From CALMEC01 sp963765105 (GTDB lineage: Bacteria > Actinomycetota > Thermoleophilia > Miltoncostaeales > Miltoncostaeaceae): 64,000 nt of DNA. The DNA lies in the NCBI GenBank assembly GCA_963765105.1, contig CAVXUW010000004.1, positions 558,001 through 622,000 of the forward strand. The letters run 5' to 3'. Positions 60,838 through 64,000 of this stretch are shown piece by piece (within the stretch, counting starts at the first letter, position 1; each line of letters begins with the position of its first letter). The notes under the pieces are model-generated. The model saw only the letters and a list, made by a program, of their open reading frames with translations. It had not been told where the DNA came from and ran no database searches. The translations under genes and the position numbers were made by a program.

Positions 60838-61659
60838 ATGCTGGCGATAGCCAGAATTCGCGAGCGTGTCTTCTCCGTGACTGCGCACTCCCCATCATCG
60901 CTCGGCAGCGAGCAGACGTCCGTTGGAGTGGAGCGTGCGGAACAACCGCACGGCGTTGGGGCCCGCAGCCTGATCGTGCAGATCGTGCTTGTCGCGTTGG
61001 CCGCGCTGGCGTACTTCGGTGTGCGTGGCTTCACTCAGGGCAACGTTGCGACGGCCGTGGCGAACGCCAGAGACCTCATCGACGCCGAAAGGGTGCTCGG
61101 TATTGACTGGGAGGACTTCCTCCAGAATCTGATCATCGAGCGCGAGTGGCTGACCACCGCGGCAAATTGGGTCTACATCTACGGGCATTGGCCCGTCGTC
61201 ATCGCGGTGCTCGGTTGGTTCTTTGTCAAGCACCGCGATGCGTACTTCACGCTGCGCAATGCGATGTTCATCTCGGGAGCGATTGGCCTGTTGGTGTTCA
61301 TGACCTTCCCGACCGCTCCCCCGCGCCTCGTCGATCTGGGATTGATCGATACCGTCACGGAAGAGTCCTCCTCGTATCGGGCGCTGCAGCCACCCGGATT
61401 GATCAACAAGTACGCGGCGATGCCGAGCCTGCATTTTGGATGGAACCTGCTCGTCGGTGTCATGTTGTTCCGCGTGAGCCACAACCGCATCGTCCGAGGG
61501 TTTGCGATGGGATTGCCTCTTGCCATGGCACTCGCCGTCGTCATGACTGCCAATCACTTCGTCCTGGACGTCTTTGCCGGCGCGATTGTTGCGCTTGCCG
61601 GTCTCGCTCTCGTTGGCCTGGTCAACCCTGCACACCGTTTGCAGCGACGGTCCTCGTGA
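60838..61659 (+). CDS. PAP2-family phosphatase / inositol-phosphorylceramide-synthase-like protein
   Basis: A 273-residue membrane protein. An N-terminal polar segment of about 45 residues is followed by six helices. WVYIYGHWPVVIAVLGWFFV is near 106-125 and TFPTAPPRLVDLG near 160-172. The PAP2 signature comes as MPSLHFGWNLLVGV (near 203-216) and MTANHFVLDVFAG (near 238-250), holding the catalytic His and Asp. The P-S-L-H form is that of the AUR1/IPC-synthase-like subfamily, which transfers or removes lipid head-group phosphates. Its stop overlaps the next gene (GTGA). Confidence 0.85.
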   Translation: MLAIARIRERVFSVTAHSPSSLGSEQTSVGVERAEQPHGVGARSLIVQIVLVALAALAYFGVRGFTQGNVATAVANARDLIDAERVLGIDWEDFLQNLIIEREWLTTAANWVYIYGHWPVVIAVLGWFFVKHRDAYFTLRNAMFISGAIGLLVFMTFPTAPPRLVDLGLIDTVTEESSSYRALQPPGLINKYAAMPSLHFGWNLLVGVMLFRVSHNRIVRGFAMGLPLAMALAVVMTANHFVLDVFAGAIVALAGLALVGLVNPAHRLQRRSS

Positions 61660-62375
61660 CACAACGGCCCTTGGTTGTGGCGCACCGTGCGGGCAATGAC
61701 CTCAAAGAGCTCCGAGCGGCTGAGGCACTCGGAGTCGACATCGTCGAGGCGGATTTGCACCTTTTTCGCCGCAGCGTCGAGGTTCGCCATGAAAAGACGA
61801 TCGGTCCGCTGCCGATCTTGTGGGAGCGATGGAGGCTCATCCGACCGCCTGGACCGCGACGGCGCTTCACTGATCTTCTCACCGAGGCGTCGCCGACGAC
61901 CCATCTGATGCTCGATCTCAAAGGCCCGTTCCCCCGCCTTTCCCGTGCTGTGCGAGCCGAGTTCAATCAGTCGCGCGGAGGTCATGACTACACCGTGTGT
62001 GCCCGCAACTGGCTGCTCCTCAGAGCATTCTCCGGTGTGCCGGGCGTGCGCACGGTCCGGTCGATCGGGGGTCCCCTCGGGCTGTCAGTGCTCCTTTGGG
62101 GTCGACACCGACAACTGGAGGGCGTCTCCGTCAAGCAGGTGCTCCTCGACGAGCGCCGGGTCATCGCCCTGCGACGCCGGTCCGACTTCCTTCTTGCATG
62201 GGGAGTGACGACACTCGACCGCGTCCGGGAACTGTCCGCCTACGGAGTAACGGGCTTCATCGTGGATGACGCGAATCTCATGGGTGCGATCCTGGCATCC
62301 GGCAGGTTCGGGACCGCCCGGACCGCAAACCCAATTGGCGCATCAGAGTCCCCCCACGTCCGAGAAGATGGGTGA
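61656..62375 (+). CDS. Glycerophosphodiester phosphodiesterase-like protein
   Basis: A 239-residue GDPD-fold protein from the GTG at 61656. Catalytic-type residues: HR in VVAHRAGN near 7-14, Glu/Asp in VDIVEADLHLF near 27-37, and His in VEVRHEKTIG near 42-51. LMLDLKG near 84-90 matches the later metal-binding strand. The usual T-x-D-G segment is replaced, and the protein is shorter than average, so activity is not certain. Coupling to the PAP2 gene suggests phospholipid turnover. Confidence 0.8.
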   Translation: MTQRPLVVAHRAGNDLKELRAAEALGVDIVEADLHLFRRSVEVRHEKTIGPLPILWERWRLIRPPGPRRRFTDLLTEASPTTHLMLDLKGPFPRLSRAVRAEFNQSRGGHDYTVCARNWLLLRAFSGVPGVRTVRSIGGPLGLSVLLWGRHRQLEGVSVKQVLLDERRVIALRRRSDFLLAWGVTTLDRVRELSAYGVTGFIVDDANLMGAILASGRFGTARTANPIGASESPHVREDG

Positions 62376-62726
62376 AATCCCGAAGCACGAGGTCCGGGTT
62401 TTCGCTCACGCATCGCGTGCTTGTCGTCGTCATCATGGATATGACCGTCGGGTTCGAGTGAACAGCCCGGAGGCGCGTAAACCGTCCTCGTCGCCATTGA
62501 TGGAGCCCCCTCGGGGGCCCGCAGGTGGGGCAGTAGGTCCCACTGGTCGGGGAGCGGGGAGCGTGCCGAGCGAGCCGAGACCTCGGCCCGGCGGTCCTTT
62601 ACCTCTGTGCCCGCAGGGGACGTTCCTCTGGTGAGAGCACATCGTTTCGGTTGCGGGAAGTCTGCAACCGACACGAGGGTCGCTCGGGATTCGCCGGTGG
62701 GAGCCCTCTCATACGGTTCTCACCAG
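62376..62726. other. Intergenic region with a GC-rich hairpin
   Basis: About 350 bases after the lipid operon without a supported gene. GCCCCC (62505-62510), then TC, then GGGGGC near 62513-62518 forms a short G/C hairpin that could end transcription. Open frames here are shadows, including the upstream extension of the GNAT gene. Confidence 0.4.
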
Positions 62727-63179
62727 ATGCACAAGGCGAAGCTCTCCCCGATCGTTCGGTCGGGCACCCACGACGACGCACAAGCGATCGCGAAGCTCAT
62801 CGTCGTGGAAAACGCGCGACCGGCCGACGCAGCGGAAATTGAGCGGTACCTTGCGTCAGCGCCGAGTGTGGTCGCGCTCGTCGACGGCGAGCTGGTCGGA
62901 ATGATCTACAGCCGGCGGTTCTCCCCCGACATCCTGGAGTGGCGAAACAGCCTTGTTGCGGCGGCGCACCGAAGGAGTGGCCTCGGTCGCAGGCTTGTCG
63001 AGGCGATGGAGCACGAGACCCGCGAGGCCGGCTACCGGGCAATGATCGGGGTGAACTGCTGGAAACACCCGGGCGGCACCAAAGAACGTGCGACGGCCGC
63101 GCGGGCCTTCTGGCGCGCAATGGGGTGGACGATCGTCTTCGCCACAGACGGTTCTGTCGTCATGGCCAAACACCTCTGA
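62727..63179 (+). CDS. GNAT-family N-acetyltransferase
   Basis: A 150-residue acetyltransferase. The acetyl-CoA loop region reads VAAAHRRSGLGRRLVEAMEHE near residues 75-95, with the R/Q-x-x-G-x-G/A pattern as R-R-S-G-L-G. A substrate-binding C-terminal half with CWKHPGGTKERATAARAFWR near 112-131 follows. The start is taken at the first ATG with good composition (62727); in-frame sequence upstream to 62607 looks non-coding. Acceptor substrate unknown. Confidence 0.8.
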   Translation: MHKAKLSPIVRSGTHDDAQAIAKLIVVENARPADAAEIERYLASAPSVVALVDGELVGMIYSRRFSPDILEWRNSLVAAAHRRSGLGRRLVEAMEHETREAGYRAMIGVNCWKHPGGTKERATAARAFWRAMGWTIVFATDGSVVMAKHL

Positions 63180-63292
63180 TCCCGGAGGCCCGTCCCGATC
63201 GCGGACCTCCCCATCGTCAGTGGTTGACCACGCCCCGGACCGGGCTGCTCCCGATGTCGTCACCGGCACGCGTCCGGGAAAGTCGGTGCCGC

Positions 63293-64000
63293 ATGAAAGA
63301 AACCTTCCGTCTCGGACGCATCGCGGGCATCGAAATCGGGATCAACTGGAGCTGGTTGATCGTCTTCGCACTCATCGTCTGGTCGCTCGCCGCAGGGATC
63401 TTTCCCAACGAGAGCCCTGGGCTTTCGGACGGGACCTACGTGATCATGGCCATGGCCGCCGCGTTCATGTTCTTTGCCTCGCTTCTGCTTCATGAACTCG
63501 GACATGCGGTGACCGCGCAACGACGGGGCATGACCATCGATGGGATCACCCTGTGGCTCTTTGGAGGCGTCGCGAAGTTCCGGGGAGTGTTCCCAAGTGC
63601 ATCCATCGAGTTTCGAATCGCGATCGCCGGCCCGTTGGTGTCGATCGCGCTTGGCGGGCTGTTTGTGCTCTCCGCGTGGACGATTGATGTTGGACCGTCA
63701 GTCGATGCGGTCCTGTTATGGCTGGGCTACATCAACCTTGTTCTCGCCGCGTTCAACCTGCTTCCGGCTCAACCGCTCGATGGGGGACGTGTGCTGCACG
63801 CATTTCTGTGGGCGCGATCGGGTGACCTCATCGTCGCGACCCGGCGCGCCGCACGAGCCGGAGAGGCCCTTGGCTACGCCATGATCTTCGGCGGCGTGCT
63901 GGCGTTCGTGACGCTCGGCGCTTTTGGCGGAGCGTGGATCGCCTTCCTCGGCTGGTTCCTCCTGACGGCGGCGCGGGGCGAGGCCCAGGCCGTACTCATG
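63293..64000 (+). CDS. Site-2 protease family membrane metalloprotease (partial)
   Basis: M50 intramembrane protease, open from the ATG at 63293 to the window end (236 residues seen). It begins MKETFRLGRIAGIEIGINWS. The zinc motif HELGH is near residues 67-71. The re-entrant-loop region LWLFGGVAKFRG lies near 87-98, and the third zinc ligand in NLLPAQPLDGGR near 152-163. The order matches the Rv2625c-type enzymes, which usually continue with CBS domains, and these would lie beyond the edge. Physiological substrates unknown. Confidence 0.9.
   Translation, partial: MKETFRLGRIAGIEIGINWSWLIVFALIVWSLAAGIFPNESPGLSDGTYVIMAMAAAFMFFASLLLHELGHAVTAQRRGMTIDGITLWLFGGVAKFRGVFPSASIEFRIAIAGPLVSIALGGLFVLSAWTIDVGPSVDAVLLWLGYINLVLAAFNLLPAQPLDGGRVLHAFLWARSGDLIVATRRAARAGEALGYAMIFGGVLAFVTLGAFGGAWIAFLGWFLLTAARGEAQAVLM

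Overview
The window is high-GC, densely packed, single-chromosome-type bacterial DNA. The linked tilS-hpt-ftsH-folP-folB order, a short HU protein, an MSMEG_0565-like glycosyltransferase, a LigA-like two-helix membrane protein and many leaderless starts point to an actinobacterium. A deep-branching class such as Acidimicrobiia or Thermoleophilia is my guess; nothing here fixes the class. No rRNA, CRISPR array, transposase or integrase was seen. One tRNA is present.

Layout. 0-5 kb (minus): tRNA-lysidine synthase, hypoxanthine phosphoribosyltransferase, FtsH, dihydropteroate synthase and dihydroneopterin aldolase, tightly coupled. 5-10.8 kb: nucleoside phosphorylase, small membrane and PAP2 proteins, a diguanylate cyclase, then a plus-strand run of 3-hydroxyacyl-CoA dehydrogenase, an ornithine-carbamoyltransferase-like enzyme with an altered active-site loop, rhomboid protease and a DUF2007 protein. 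11-18.7 kb: a frameshifted FIST sensor, an HTH/coiled-coil protein, an alcohol dehydrogenase, a prenyl diphosphate synthase, an M16-peptidase/PH-domain fusion, and a bPH - Tag - AlkZ-like DNA repair set. 18.8-25.4 kb: acetyl-CoA synthetase, HU, a secreted protein, a frameshifted epimerase and an ABC-F protein.

25.4-38 kb is accessory in character: broken or frameshifted genes (CBS protein, secreted PASTA protein, coiled-coil membrane protein), a large propeller-like protein, a TetR/RidA pair under a perfect 36-bp palindrome, DUF488 and DUF4186 proteins, and a possible defence cluster (TIR protein, HEPN-like protein, coiled-coil membrane protein). It ends at the 3' side of a tRNA-Leu gene. 38-43 kb: Ppx/GppA phosphatase, conserved hypotheticals, a Phd/VapC-type toxin-antitoxin pair, a cupin and a VTT membrane protein.

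43-50.2 kb (minus) is one polycistron with stop/start overlaps: SsuD-like flavin monooxygenase, type III PLP decarboxylase, FdrA, glycosyltransferase, OsmC protein, then a CoA-disulfide-reductase-like flavoprotein and a small protein. I know no described pathway with this gene set, and it is my best candidate for a new system. 50.2-64 kb: PPK2, a secreted beta-helix protein, a MacB-like ABC exporter, an MgtC/DUF4010 transporter, a primary-type sigma factor, a lipid-related operon (LPG-synthase-like, PAP2, GDPD), a GNAT and a site-2 protease cut by the right edge.

Two patterns cross the window. Many genes have a TANNNT box 6-7 bases before the start codon, which suggests leaderless transcripts. 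Five genes are each interrupted by one single-base insertion or deletion, which means either assembly errors or true decay.
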